A DNA stretch of 64,000 bases, from NCBI RefSeq assembly GCF_001865575.2, contig NZ_CP017563.2, positions 910,092-974,091 on the forward strand, written 5' to 3'. Position 1 is the stretch's first letter. Every line of letters begins with the position of its first letter. This document shows, one piece after another, positions 36,136-45,771 of this stretch. This stretch comes from Paraburkholderia sprentiae WSM5005 (GTDB lineage Bacteria > Pseudomonadota > Gammaproteobacteria > Burkholderiales > Burkholderiaceae). Under the pieces are notes generated by a model that saw nothing but the letters and a program-made list of their open reading frames with translations, did not search any database and was not told where the DNA came from. The translations under genes were made by a program, and so were the position numbers.

Positions 36136-36618
36136 TTAGGCGCGGTTCTTCTTGATATCGAACGTTGCCGTGATCGCGCCGCCACTACCGCCCTGCGCGT
36201 TTTGCACCACGTATTCCTGCTTGAGGCGGGAAAACGACAGACTCACCGTTTCGCGCGGACGCGATTCACTATCGCTGACGCCGGACGGATGCACCGAGGT
36301 AACCAGCACGTCGTTCATCGTGAACTTGATGTATTCGAGCGGGTTACCGCCAGCCTTACGCACGACGAGCTTGGCTTCGTCGATGTGCTTGCCGGTCAGG
36401 CAGTATTGCGTCAGGTTGGGCGTTGCACGATCGATGAAATGCTCGAACGTGAAATCTTCGACCGTCGCCCGACCGGCACCACCGCCGGAACCAACGTGCA
36501 TATTCGATTGCTGCGTGACGCCCCACGCCCAGCTCAGAACATCGATTTCGTCCTTGTGGTTAGCGTCTGCCGACTCACCATCAATTCCGTTGATCTTGAG
36601 AAAGATGTCTTGCGCCAT
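36136..36618 (-). CDS. hcp: T6SS tube protein Hcp (TssD)
   Basis: The 160-residue Hcp begins MAQDIFLKINGIDGESADANHKDEIDVLSWAWGVTQQSN, with a strong AAGGAGT ribosome binding site. It ends in the typical beta strand and extension (FDIKKNRA). Hcp hexamers stack into the expelled tube and can carry small effectors in the lumen. The Gly-rich GSGGGAG loop is usual for this subfamily. It sits between tssC and tssJ. Confidence 0.97.
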   Translation of the reverse strand: MAQDIFLKINGIDGESADANHKDEIDVLSWAWGVTQQSNMHVGSGGGAGRATVEDFTFEHFIDRATPNLTQYCLTGKHIDEAKLVVRKAGGNPLEYIKFTMNDVLVTSVHPSGVSDSESRPRETVSLSFSRLKQEYVVQNAQGGSGGAITATFDIKKNRA

Positions 36619-36726
36619 GAAAGTACTCCTTGATACAGATTAATTTAAAAATGCTCAATGAAAGTCAGGCATATTTAGTGAGCGCCTGTCCGTCGCTCAA
36701 TCACCGAATAAACGGTAGACGCCGGA

Positions 36727-38229
36727 TCAGGCCGCTTCCTTCACGAGGGGCAGCTTTGCGACGAGACGCAAAGACACCGTCAGGCCTTCGAGTTGGAAAT
36801 GCGGACGCAGGAAGAATTTGGCCTGGTAATACCCCGGATTGCCCTCGACGTCCTCGACGACCACTTCGGCCGCGGCTAGCGGTCGACGCGCCTTGGTTTC
36901 CTGCGACGAATTCGCGGGATCGGCGTCAACGTAATTCATGACCCACTCGTTGAGCCACTGCTGCATTTCGTCACGTTCCTTGAACGCGCCGATCTTGTCG
37001 CGCACGATGCACTTCAGGTAATGAGCAAAGCGCGAGCATGCGAACAGATACGGCAGGCGGGCCGACAGGTTCGCGTTCGCAGTCGCGTCGGGATCGTGGT
37101 ACTCGACCGGTTTCTGCAACGATTGCGCGCCGATGAACGCCGCGTACTCAGTGTTCTTGCGGTGAATGAGCGGCATGAAACCACTTCTCGATAATTCCGC
37201 TTCGCGACGGTCGGAGATCGCGATTTCGGTCGGGCATTTCATGTCGACGCCGCCGTCATCGGTCGGGAACGAGTGACACGGCAGGTTTTCAACGACACCG
37301 CCGCTTTCCACGCCGCGAATCAGCGTGCACCAGCCGTAATTCTTGAATGAACGGTTGATGTTCACCGCCATTGCGTACGCCGCGTTCGACCACACGTAAC
37401 GACGATGATCGGAACCGTCGGTCGCTTCCTCGAAATTGAATTCGTCGATCGGATTCGTCTTGACGCCGTACGGCAGACGCGCGAGGAAACGCGGCATTGC
37501 AAGCCCGATGTAGCGCGAGTCTTCCGAATTGCGCAGCGAGTTCCAGGGCGCGTACTCGAGGTTTTGCGTGAAGATCTTCGTCAGGTCGCGCGGGTTCGCG
37601 AGTTCCTGCCACGAATCCATCTGCAGCACCGACGGCGCCGCCCCCGTGATAAACGGCGCATGCGACGCTGCCGCGACCTTCGCGATCGAGCCAAGCAAAT
37701 CGACGTCAGCCGGCGTGTGATCGAAGTAGTAGTCGGCGACGAGACAGCCGTACGGCTCCCCGCCCAACTGCCCGTACTCTTCCTCGTAGATTTGCTTGAA
37801 GAACGGACTCTGGTCCCAAGCAATCCCTTTATAGCGCTTCATGGTGCGGCGCAGGTCGTCTTTGGACACATCCATGAAGCGGATCTTCAGCTTCTCATCC
37901 GTTTCAGTGTTCGTGACGAGGTGATGAAGTCCACGCCATGCGCTTTCAAGGCTCTGAAAATCTTCATGATGAAGAATCAGGTTGATCTGTTCGGATAATT
38001 TGCGATCGATTTCGCCAATAATCGACTCAATGTTTTTGTACGCGTCGTCGGCCACCGTTACCGATGTGAGTAGCGCTTGCTGAGCGAGCGTCCGGACAGC
38101 GCCCTCGACAGCCTCGCGTGCGCGCTCCGTTTTGGGCTTGAATTCGCGCGATAGGAGCGCGTTGAAATCGGACTGGTTGGTGACGCTCGCCGTTGCCTTG
38201 GCGCGCGTATTCGCTTGAAGTTCGGCCAT
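36727..38229 (-). CDS. tssC: T6SS sheath large subunit TssC
   Basis: About 500 residues of the VipB/ImpD family. Two consecutive ATGs open the frame; the second, at 38229, has the better spacing from GGGGAA. Signatures are LHHEDFQSLESAWRGLHHLV, YGQLGGEPYGCLVADYYFDH and the C-terminal FSRFAHYLKCIVRDKIGAFK with NPGYYQAKFFLRPHFQLEGL. TssC interlocks with TssB to make the contractile sheath that ClpV recycles. Confidence 0.97.
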   Translation of the reverse strand: MAELQANTRAKATASVTNQSDFNALLSREFKPKTERAREAVEGAVRTLAQQALLTSVTVADDAYKNIESIIGEIDRKLSEQINLILHHEDFQSLESAWRGLHHLVTNTETDEKLKIRFMDVSKDDLRRTMKRYKGIAWDQSPFFKQIYEEEYGQLGGEPYGCLVADYYFDHTPADVDLLGSIAKVAAASHAPFITGAAPSVLQMDSWQELANPRDLTKIFTQNLEYAPWNSLRNSEDSRYIGLAMPRFLARLPYGVKTNPIDEFNFEEATDGSDHRRYVWSNAAYAMAVNINRSFKNYGWCTLIRGVESGGVVENLPCHSFPTDDGGVDMKCPTEIAISDRREAELSRSGFMPLIHRKNTEYAAFIGAQSLQKPVEYHDPDATANANLSARLPYLFACSRFAHYLKCIVRDKIGAFKERDEMQQWLNEWVMNYVDADPANSSQETKARRPLAAAEVVVEDVEGNPGYYQAKFFLRPHFQLEGLTVSLRLVAKLPLVKEAA

Positions 38230-38275
38230 CATTTCCCCATTGTTTCAGGCTGTGCTTTCGTGCGGAAAGCGATAA

Positions 38276-38809
38276 TCATTCGTTGGTCACCGGCTCGCCG
38301 GTGGATGCCGCTTGCGGCTTCGGCGCCTTCGCGAGCGCCTCGAGCAGCGCCGGGTCTTTCAACACCTTGCTGACCAGGCTTTCCGCCCCGCTCTTGCCAT
38401 CCATATACGTTTGCAGATTGGCGAGTTGCGTACGCGCCTCGAGCAGCTGTGCAAGCGCGCCAACCTTTTTCGCGACCGCTGCGGGCGAGAAGTCGTCCAT
38501 GCTTTCGAACGTGATATCGACCATCAGTTGACCCTCGTTCGTCAGCGTGTTGGGCACCGAGAACGCGACGCGCGGTTTCATGGCTTTCATCCGCTCATCG
38601 AAGTTATCGATGTCGATATTGAAGAACTTGCGATCGCCGACGGCCGGTAGCGGTTCGAGCGGCTTGCCCGACAAGTCGGCGAGGACGCCCATCACGAACG
38701 GGAGTTCGACTCGCTTTTCCGAACCGTAAATTTCGACGTCGTATTCGATCTGGACGCGGGGAGCACGATTACGTGCGATGAATTTCTGAGAACTGTTAGA
38801 AGCCGACAT
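38276..38809 (-). CDS. tssB: T6SS sheath small subunit TssB
   Basis: A 177-residue VipA/ImpC-type protein beginning MSASNSSQKFIARNRAPRVQIEYDVE. It contains ELPFVMGVLADLSGKP and the helix hairpin LLEARTQLANLQTYMDGK that forms the TssB-TssC handshake and the TagJ/ClpV contact. It starts the tssB-tssC-hcp run; 211 bp separate it from the OmpA-like gene upstream, enough for a promoter. Confidence 0.97.
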   Translation of the reverse strand: MSASNSSQKFIARNRAPRVQIEYDVEIYGSEKRVELPFVMGVLADLSGKPLEPLPAVGDRKFFNIDIDNFDERMKAMKPRVAFSVPNTLTNEGQLMVDITFESMDDFSPAAVAKKVGALAQLLEARTQLANLQTYMDGKSGAESLVSKVLKDPALLEALAKAPKPQAASTGEPVTNE

Positions 38810-39020
38810 AGTGTTCCGACGTTATTCGCTCAAATAAAGGACATAGCGGCGATACCGCTAGCTTTCGCTAGGAAAATCCGCAACCTGGTGATGTTATGTC
38901 TCGAACCGGCGCGGCGATATGGGCGCTTGCCCAAAAAGTCGATTTCATTCTCACGAATGAATTGCCGGTTTCGCGCACCGCTAGCGGAGGCACCCGCGGG
39001 CCACCCTGCGACGGGTACTT

Positions 39021-40694
39021 TTAGTCCGTGCCTGAGTCGGGAATAAGAGAAATTTCGACGCGACGATTCATCTCACGCCCCTGACTACTTTCGTTGCCGG
39101 CAATCGGCCGCGTATCGCCATAACCCTGAATTGCGAAACGTGTGACGGGCACCAAAGCAGTGTTGGCGAACCAATCGCGGATGGCCTGCGCGCGTGCCTC
39201 CGAGAGTTTTTGATTCGCGGCGCTTGAACCCACGTTATCAGTGTGACCCGCGATAAGAATCCGCTTGTCGGGATTCGCGCGAATCAGATCGAGCACACCT
39301 TTGAGCCGTGGCTCTGCGCCTGATTTCAGCGTCGCCTTGCCGCTGTCGAACAACGCGAGGTTGTCGATCGTCACAGCGGTCGGCGGCGAAGGCGCGGCGA
39401 TCGACGGTGATCGCCATGTCGCGCTCACCCGTTCAAGCGCGACATGCAACAGATCGCTTCGATACAGGCCCCAGCCGAGTCCGGTCGTTGCACTGCCGCT
39501 CGCGTAGCGAGCCGGCTCGGCGGACTGTCTGTGCAACGATTCCTCATGCTCCGCATCCGCGCGAGCTGTGGCTATATGCGTGGCGACCTCGACACCGTTG
39601 GCGGCTCGCGCGACCGAGCCGTCGTTCGACCATGCCGATACACCGATCGATATCATCAAGACGACGGCCGAGGCAGCCAGCGCGTGCAGCGTTACGCTAT
39701 GCGACCGAACCCACCCGCTCTTCGAGACTCGGACGCTCTCGTTCCGCGCGACGGCCGCGAGCAAAGGCAGAGACAGCGGCTTGGGTTGCGCCCTAGGCGT
39801 GTTCAGCGACAGGCGCAGCCCGGTCTTGCCGGTCAACCATCGCATCCACGCACCGGCGCGTATCGGCGAGTGTCCGATGTCGGCCAACAGCAAGCCGCGC
39901 AGCGAGAACGGCGCGGTGTTCGCGAACGATGAAAGGATCGATAACAGCGCCGCATCTTCTAGCCAGTCGATCACTGCATGCCCCAGACCGGCACTCGACG
40001 CACGTTCCGGTCGTGCGACAGAGAGCCATGCCCGGTCCAGCTGTTGCCTAAGCGCTTGCACATGTTGCCGCGCGCTTGCGGTCGCGGGGTGCGTCGTCGA
40101 TACATCGATGGTGTCGCCGAACCAGACCGGTTCCACAGTCTGGTCGCCATCTGCACCGAGGTAGGCGTATATCGCGATATAGGAGGGCAAGACGAACGTC
40201 CCGGTACCGATGCTCGCATCGAGTTCATGCTTCCAGCGGGAAAATTCGCAGCGAATCACCGCGTCGTCGCACTCACCATCGGGCACAACAGGCATCAAGA
40301 CGGCATCCGGCAGACGTCGATGCGACTCCATCACGGTGGCCATCACGCTGGGCAGCGCTTTAGGGGTCCGGACAGGCAGCCAGATGGCATCATCGTTGCA
40401 GCGCAGCGTAGATGATTGCCCATCACGTGCGAACAACGCACCGGCGTGCGGTCCGACCACGAGAACAATGGGCAACTCACGCACGTTTCGACGCTGAACG
40501 TCCCGGTCCTCGTGGGTCGCATTCGATCGCCCGTCAGTGAGAAAAACCGCGGCGCACAGCGCCGTCAACAGGACAAGGCTGAGCGCAACTGCCCACCAAG
40601 GGTGAAGAGCACGCGGAAAACATACCCATATCAGGCCGGCTACGCAGACAACGATCCATATCAGCGCCGCCAGGTAGCGGTCTACGGAAGTCAT
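39021..40694 (-). CDS. T6SS-associated OmpA-family membrane protein
   Basis: The 557-residue protein has two N-terminal helices (about 8-27 and 34-52) and a large middle region with weak similarity in layout to the IcmF/TssM cytoplasmic part. A further transmembrane segment lies at about 333-355, and a C-terminal OmpA-like peptidoglycan-binding domain spans about 440-555 (ILIAGHTDNVG, NQKLSEARAQAIRDWF, NRRVEISL). It overlaps the DotU-like gene by ATGA. Together the two genes could replace a single TssL with an OmpA tail, splitting membrane DotU and wall-anchoring functions. Confidence 0.8.
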   Translation of the reverse strand: MTSVDRYLAALIWIVVCVAGLIWVCFPRALHPWWAVALSLVLLTALCAAVFLTDGRSNATHEDRDVQRRNVRELPIVLVVGPHAGALFARDGQSSTLRCNDDAIWLPVRTPKALPSVMATVMESHRRLPDAVLMPVVPDGECDDAVIRCEFSRWKHELDASIGTGTFVLPSYIAIYAYLGADGDQTVEPVWFGDTIDVSTTHPATASARQHVQALRQQLDRAWLSVARPERASSAGLGHAVIDWLEDAALLSILSSFANTAPFSLRGLLLADIGHSPIRAGAWMRWLTGKTGLRLSLNTPRAQPKPLSLPLLAAVARNESVRVSKSGWVRSHSVTLHALAASAVVLMISIGVSAWSNDGSVARAANGVEVATHIATARADAEHEESLHRQSAEPARYASGSATTGLGWGLYRSDLLHVALERVSATWRSPSIAAPSPPTAVTIDNLALFDSGKATLKSGAEPRLKGVLDLIRANPDKRILIAGHTDNVGSSAANQKLSEARAQAIRDWFANTALVPVTRFAIQGYGDTRPIAGNESSQGREMNRRVEISLIPDSGTD

Positions 40695-41398
40695 TGCGAA
40701 CGCTCCGTCAGGACAGGATTGCTGTGCGGGGACGACGTTTGGGGCAAGCGAAGTGCCTCAACTTCCGGACTAACGCGGAGTGCCGCCCATAGTGACGCGA
40801 CTGCAATCGCGCCAGCAACGACCGCGCTCGCGATCGTGCCTATGCGTGACATACCTGACATGCACAGCGGCCTTAGCGAACCCGTCCCTAACATGGCAGT
40901 CTCCGGTGAGTCGGGAATGGACAACACCGTCTCATCACGCCTATGCCTGCTCAACGCCGATTTCGCGCGTTCTAGATATGCATTAGCGTCTTCTCGTCCT
41001 CCGTCGAAGCCTAGCGCCAGCAATATGCAGTAAAACTCGAGTCTGGCGAGGTCCTGATGGCCACGGTCCGCCACTGCGTCGATTCGTTTCCAGACGTGTG
41101 TGGTGCCATCGCGCACGCCATGAAAACGCATCTGCAGCGGGTCACGCAACCATTCCTCGTGATGCCTGGAGGGCAATGCATGCAACGTCAGCTCGTCCAG
41201 CAACACGCATTGCGCGAGACTGACTTCCTGGATATCGGTTGCCGGAAAGGTTCGATCCTGCATTTCCTGCTGTAGCGTCTCGACCAACGTGTCACAACGC
41301 GCGCGCCAAAAAGGAATAGCCGGGATCTCCGCGCCGTTGGACAGCAGTGCCGCATGCAACGCAGTCGGTCGCATCAGCGCGGCCGTTGAGTCAGACAT
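40691..41398 (-). CDS. DotU-like T6SS membrane protein (TssL-type, short)
   Basis: About 235 residues with the DotU layout: a helical cytoplasmic domain (IPFWRARCDTLVETLQQEM, SLAQCVLLDELTLHAL, EFYCILLALGFDG) and one C-terminal transmembrane helix (IGTIASAVVAGAIAVASLWAAL). No OmpA domain is attached; the next, overlapping gene supplies one. Two adjacent ATGs are possible starts (41401, 41398). It lies only about 24 bp after the stop of a pilin gene on the same strand. With tssL frameshifted, this protein could be the working inner-membrane partner, or an additional one. Confidence 0.82.
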   Translation of the reverse strand: MSDSTAALMRPTALHAALLSNGAEIPAIPFWRARCDTLVETLQQEMQDRTFPATDIQEVSLAQCVLLDELTLHALPSRHHEEWLRDPLQMRFHGVRDGTTHVWKRIDAVADRGHQDLARLEFYCILLALGFDGGREDANAYLERAKSALSRHRRDETVLSIPDSPETAMLGTGSLRPLCMSGMSRIGTIASAVVAGAIAVASLWAALRVSPEVEALRLPQTSSPHSNPVLTERSQ

Positions 41399-41425
41399 CA
41401 TAAAAACGTATTACCGGCGGCAACG

Positions 41426-41986
41426 TCAGAGCATTTCGACGACATAGGTGACGAATGTATTGACCGTACCGGCCGTGGCTCGACCGGTCGCATAGTAGCT
41501 GGCAATGAAATCCACCGGCGTCGGATCCGTGGACGTGATGGGAATGACTTTCATCGTGGAGCGGTCGCCGATCTTGATCCGCGACCCGTCCGCATTGGCC
41601 AACATGATCTGCACGTTCGTTGCGGACGTCGAGCCGCTCACGTTCTGTAGGGCCAGATTGCCCGTGCTGGGATCGGTGGACGAACCGCTCTCGAAATACA
41701 CGCGCGCACCCGTCACGCCGCTCGCACATTGCATCGTGATGGTGAAGACCTTTGAGCCGTCTGCCACTCCGGCCGTCGGCAGCGATTGCGTCGAAAGCGT
41801 CCGCAACGTGACTGTCATGTCAGGCGAACTGACCAGCAGACACGTCGTGGCGTTGTAGGTGCCGCTAAAGTTGAGCCTGACTGAGGGCGAGCCTTGCGCA
41901 TGCACGCAAATCGATCCGAACAGCGCACTCGCGGTCACGCCGGAAATTAGTCCGGCAATCCGAATGTATCTACCAATATTTTTCAT
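41426..41986 (-). CDS. Fimbrial subunit (type 1-like pilin), second copy
   Basis: A 186-residue exported pilin with a signal peptide ending VHAQ. It has the two Cys of the pilin fold (TTCLLV and TMQCASG), the motif VTLRTLSTQSLPTAGVADGSKVF shared with the first pilin, and an alternating C-terminal strand (FVTYVVEML). It follows the usher gene, where minor subunits or adaptors are usually placed. The DotU-like T6SS gene follows at once. Confidence 0.88.
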   Translation of the reverse strand: MKNIGRYIRIAGLISGVTASALFGSICVHAQGSPSVRLNFSGTYNATTCLLVSSPDMTVTLRTLSTQSLPTAGVADGSKVFTITMQCASGVTGARVYFESGSSTDPSTGNLALQNVSGSTSATNVQIMLANADGSRIKIGDRSTMKVIPITSTDPTPVDFIASYYATGRATAGTVNTFVTYVVEML

Positions 41987-42058
41987 TTCTGACCTCCACT
42001 GTCGGCGGAATCTTCACGGCCGCAGCGCTGGAGCTGACCAGGCATCGGCTTTCGCACT

Positions 42059-44887
42059 TCAGCGAAGTGAACTGAGAAGCGCTGCGCCCGCTGAACGTTG
42101 CGCAACGGACTTTGCGGGCGGAGACCAGACCAGCGTCGGATCACAGCTCAGCTTGATGCGCGCAACGATTCCCGCGTGCTGACTGCTGTCCGCCTTGTCG
42201 TCGTCCGGGACCGTATAGGGCATCACGCACTGCTCCGCTGCGCCGTTGCCCCAGCGCACCAGCAACTTGCCCTCGTGCTCGAGGCCGCGCAGGTATGCGA
42301 GGCCACCCTGGCCGACGATGCCCACCGATTTCTCGGATTCGTCGAATAGCTCGGTGCCCATCGGCATGGCTTTGCCTTCGCGATCCGAGACCTCGGCGAA
42401 AATCGGCGTGCCCTGCGTGGTCGTGATCTTCACCTTGACGAGCGAATTCGCGCGCGGCACGACTTCCTCGCTCGTATTGCCCAGTTCAACGTCGAGCGGC
42501 ACGTCGCTCGGATCCAGCGCGACCATGTTGACGCGGTATGGCATCAGCGAAGGCACCACGGCGTAGCCGTTGTCGTCGATGCGCGCGCCTTGGCCATTGA
42601 TGATCCGGCCGCCCTTTGCTCCTTTCGCCTCGATGAGCGCGAACGCCTGGCCAAGCGGCGGGCTCAGCGTGACGCCGCCACTGTGAATGACGACCGCGCC
42701 GTCGGCGTTAAACGCGGCCTGACGCGTCTGGTTGCTAATCGACGCATTCCCGTTGTAGGTACCGTACTGCGTGCGGTAGATCGCGTAACCGCCCGCGGAA
42801 ACGGTCCGATCTTTGCTGGTGACGACCCGCGCTGCATTGACGCCGTAGTTGATCGGCGTGGCTCCGGTCGTGTTGCCCGACGCCGTGGCCTGTATCGTGC
42901 TGTCTCCGTTCGAGCTGCGCGAGAGATTGGTAGTCAGATAGTCGAACGCACGATGCGCGTTCGAGTCGACCTTACCCAACGGGATTGTGAGATTCAAACC
43001 GACCTGCGTGCTGATCTGCGAGCTTTGCAGGCGCGTGCGTTGCGCATATAGCGAGTAGGACACGCGCTTGTACGAGCTGTTGAACCCAACCTGATACTGA
43101 AGATCGTAGCCCTTCGAAGCGCCCCAGTAGTTCTGCGAACTGCCGGCAATGTAAAAGGAGCTCGACTCGCCGATTGGCTGGTTGATATTCAGCTGCAGAC
43201 GGCTGCGCGTGCGGTAGTCATACTGACCCGTGGCGTCTCGCGAGCCGTAGCGCGCGTACATTGCGTCACGCAGACTATAGAAGCGCGCCGTCGAATAGCG
43301 ATAAGCCGCAACGGAGAAATTCGTGTTCGGCCCCGGAAGAAGCTTGCTGTAGCTGATGCGAGTACTGTAACCGGGACGGCCAGCAGAGCCGCCGGGGATA
43401 TTCGTCCCCGCCGCCGTTACATCAAGCGCGAATGCACCGAGCGGAGTATTGAGCGCGACACCGACCAGACCAGCCCAGTACCCTTCGGAAAACTGTGCGC
43501 CAGTGTAGCCAGTCAACAGGTTTGTCAAGCCGCGCTGATAAACTGCTTGCGCCACCCACGGATGCTTATCCAGCACGGCATCGCGAGAGACGCCAGCCGC
43601 CAGATTGAAACGCGAAACGCCGGGCCGCAGCAACTGCGGTACGGACGCGAACGGCACGAGAAAAGTCCGCTGACGGCCGTCGGATTCCGCAATTGTGACC
43701 TGAAGGTCGCCCCCATAACCCGTGGCCGGCAGGTCGTTCAGTTCGAACGGTCCCGGCGGCACGCTGGTCTCGGCCACGATGATGTTGTTCTGGCGCACGA
43801 TAATGCGCGCATTGGTATCAGCTACACCACGCACGACCGGCGCGTAGGAACGCATCGAATCCGGCAGCATGCGGTCGTCGCTCGATAGCTGGACGCCACG
43901 GACGTTGAACGAATCGAAGACGTCACCGCTCGTCGAACTGTCGCCGATCGTCAATTGACTCTTAAGCGACGTGACATCGTGCTGCGCAAACAGCGCGACA
44001 TTTTGCCAGTGCGCGTCGGGAGTCCGGCTCTGCCAGCTTGCCGTGGACCACTGGCGGAAACGCCAGCCATTCACGTTGAATCCGCTTTGCAGGCCGAGAT
44101 AGGCACTGCTGAAATCTCCGCCACCACTATTCTGGTGAGTTGTATAGCTGGCGAAGCTGTATTGCACGAAGCCGGCGTTGATCCCGCTGTCCCAACGGGA
44201 TGGATCGACGTAACCCGCAGCCTCGTTGCGCAATTCAATCTGCGCAATCGACAGATCGAGTTGCAGATCCGCACTGTTGAACGATGCAGCCGATCCCGGC
44301 ACGGCCTGCGCCAGCGGGATGCATTGCAACGGTGCGTCCCTATCGTCAAGGTCGCCCTTTCCAGCTTCCTTCAGCCGCTGGACCACGCGCTCGGTATCTA
44401 CGCCAGCCCGGTCCAGACTGGACATCGTGAAGCACGGTGCGGCGATATCCGAGCCCGGCACTGCCTGAAACAGGACATCGAAACGTCCACGCTTCTTACC
44501 ATTGACCAGCAGTTCGAGCGGATAAACACCGGGAGAAACCGGATTGCCTCGCGTATAGCGCGACAAATCGGCGACGTTACCCGTGAAGAATGCGGGATTG
44601 AATTCGACTTCTTGCGGAGCCTCCGCAGAAGGTGCATTGGATGTCGGCACGGTAGATGACGCATCCCGACGCGCAGCTTCTCCGTTGGCACCAGCTGCCT
44701 GCTTCGGCAACTCCGACGCCGAACAGTCATTGGACGGCGTGCCCGCCGAGTCGGGGGCGCATGCGGCGACCGCGGCATGCGCGGAAAAGACCCAGCCCGA
44801 CGCTACGATTGCCGCCCATGCCAGCGGATGAAACCTGAAAGGGACATTACCGAATACTGTTTCAACCGCCGCCTTACTATTCCGCAC
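42059..44887 (-). CDS. Fimbrial outer-membrane usher
   Basis: The 942-residue FimD/PapC-type usher has a signal sequence (about 24-43), then an Ala/Ser-rich stretch of about 50 residues. The N-terminal chaperone-binding domain follows (VEFNPAFFTGNVADLSRYTRGNPVSPGVYPLELLVNGKKRG). The 24-strand barrel with plug has signatures GVQLSSDDRMLPDSMRSYAPVVRGVA and GPFELNDLPATGYGGDLQVTI. The C-terminal domains end EQCVMPY. It exports and polymerises pilin delivered by the chaperone encoded just upstream. Confidence 0.95.
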   Translation of the reverse strand: MRNSKAAVETVFGNVPFRFHPLAWAAIVASGWVFSAHAAVAACAPDSAGTPSNDCSASELPKQAAGANGEAARRDASSTVPTSNAPSAEAPQEVEFNPAFFTGNVADLSRYTRGNPVSPGVYPLELLVNGKKRGRFDVLFQAVPGSDIAAPCFTMSSLDRAGVDTERVVQRLKEAGKGDLDDRDAPLQCIPLAQAVPGSAASFNSADLQLDLSIAQIELRNEAAGYVDPSRWDSGINAGFVQYSFASYTTHQNSGGGDFSSAYLGLQSGFNVNGWRFRQWSTASWQSRTPDAHWQNVALFAQHDVTSLKSQLTIGDSSTSGDVFDSFNVRGVQLSSDDRMLPDSMRSYAPVVRGVADTNARIIVRQNNIIVAETSVPPGPFELNDLPATGYGGDLQVTIAESDGRQRTFLVPFASVPQLLRPGVSRFNLAAGVSRDAVLDKHPWVAQAVYQRGLTNLLTGYTGAQFSEGYWAGLVGVALNTPLGAFALDVTAAGTNIPGGSAGRPGYSTRISYSKLLPGPNTNFSVAAYRYSTARFYSLRDAMYARYGSRDATGQYDYRTRSRLQLNINQPIGESSSFYIAGSSQNYWGASKGYDLQYQVGFNSSYKRVSYSLYAQRTRLQSSQISTQVGLNLTIPLGKVDSNAHRAFDYLTTNLSRSSNGDSTIQATASGNTTGATPINYGVNAARVVTSKDRTVSAGGYAIYRTQYGTYNGNASISNQTRQAAFNADGAVVIHSGGVTLSPPLGQAFALIEAKGAKGGRIINGQGARIDDNGYAVVPSLMPYRVNMVALDPSDVPLDVELGNTSEEVVPRANSLVKVKITTTQGTPIFAEVSDREGKAMPMGTELFDESEKSVGIVGQGGLAYLRGLEHEGKLLVRWGNGAAEQCVMPYTVPDDDKADSSQHAGIVARIKLSCDPTLVWSPPAKSVAQRSAGAALLSSLR

Positions 44888-44907
44888 GCCGACATCCCAT
44901 ATTCCAA

Positions 44908-45681
44908 TTATTGATTTTTTTGCGCTTTCGCCTTTTGCGCGCCTTCCACTTCCGCCGAGTCCTTGATCGCTGTACCGAAGTCGTTCAGAACCGTATAGGA
45001 AACCGTGGCCGGAAGTTTGATATCCAGCTTTCCATCTTGTGGACGGAGATCGACCTGCCCGAACGGTGCCGCCATATTGGGCAAAAGCGTGACTTTCCCG
45101 CCTGCCGTTTCCACTTCTGCCGAGCCAATGGAAATGTAGTAGGGCGATGGGTTGTCCAGACGAACAACGCTCTCGCCTTTGTCATCCGACTCGACACGCC
45201 ACTCCAGTTTGGCTCGCGCCGCCGTTGGGTCATCGAGCAACGACGCGGGCCGATAGAACATCTTGATGCGCGTACGAAACGCGAGCTGGATCATGTTCCG
45301 GTCATCAGCGTCCCGGGGCTTCGGCGGGATTTCCAGAACATTCAGCCAATAAACAGATTCACGGTCGTTCGGCATGTCGCCGCCTGCGAACATGATGCGC
45401 AAAGCCTGACCTCTATGAGGTTCGACTCGAAATACAGACGGCAACAGCGTGAACGGAACCTTGATTTCATTCGGTGCGGCAGCCGCATCGCCGTCGTCCA
45501 ACCATGCCTGGACGAGGACCGGACGGCTGTCAACATTGTTCAAACGCACATTGACTTCGCGGTTTTGCGCCGGGTATATGACTCGCGTACCGGTAATGGT
45601 GATAGCAGCTTGTGCAGCAAACGAAGCTGCACTGCAGGCCACCGCTGCGGCCAATAAAATAGGAAACTTCATTGAAGACAT
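44908..45681 (-). CDS. Fimbrial periplasmic chaperone
   Basis: The 257-residue PapD-type chaperone has a signal peptide ending FAAQA, the G1 strand region (FRVEPHRGQALRIMFAGG) and the family signature NDRESVYWLNVLEIPPKP. Domain 2 has IKMFYRPASLLDD. The start at 45681 has AAGGAG close by; an ATG three codons later is an alternative. It donates a strand to subunits and hands them to the usher. Confidence 0.95.
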   Translation of the reverse strand: MSSMKFPILLAAAVACSAASFAAQAAITITGTRVIYPAQNREVNVRLNNVDSRPVLVQAWLDDGDAAAAPNEIKVPFTLLPSVFRVEPHRGQALRIMFAGGDMPNDRESVYWLNVLEIPPKPRDADDRNMIQLAFRTRIKMFYRPASLLDDPTAARAKLEWRVESDDKGESVVRLDNPSPYYISIGSAEVETAGGKVTLLPNMAAPFGQVDLRPQDGKLDIKLPATVSYTVLNDFGTAIKDSAEVEGAQKAKAQKNQ

Positions 45682-45771
45682 TCGCTCCTTCTCGCGACAG
45701 ATAAGCGGAATGCCGCCTCGAGTTGCCCTCGAAGTGGACGGGCAACCCGATGCCATTCGGCTTAGATTGGC

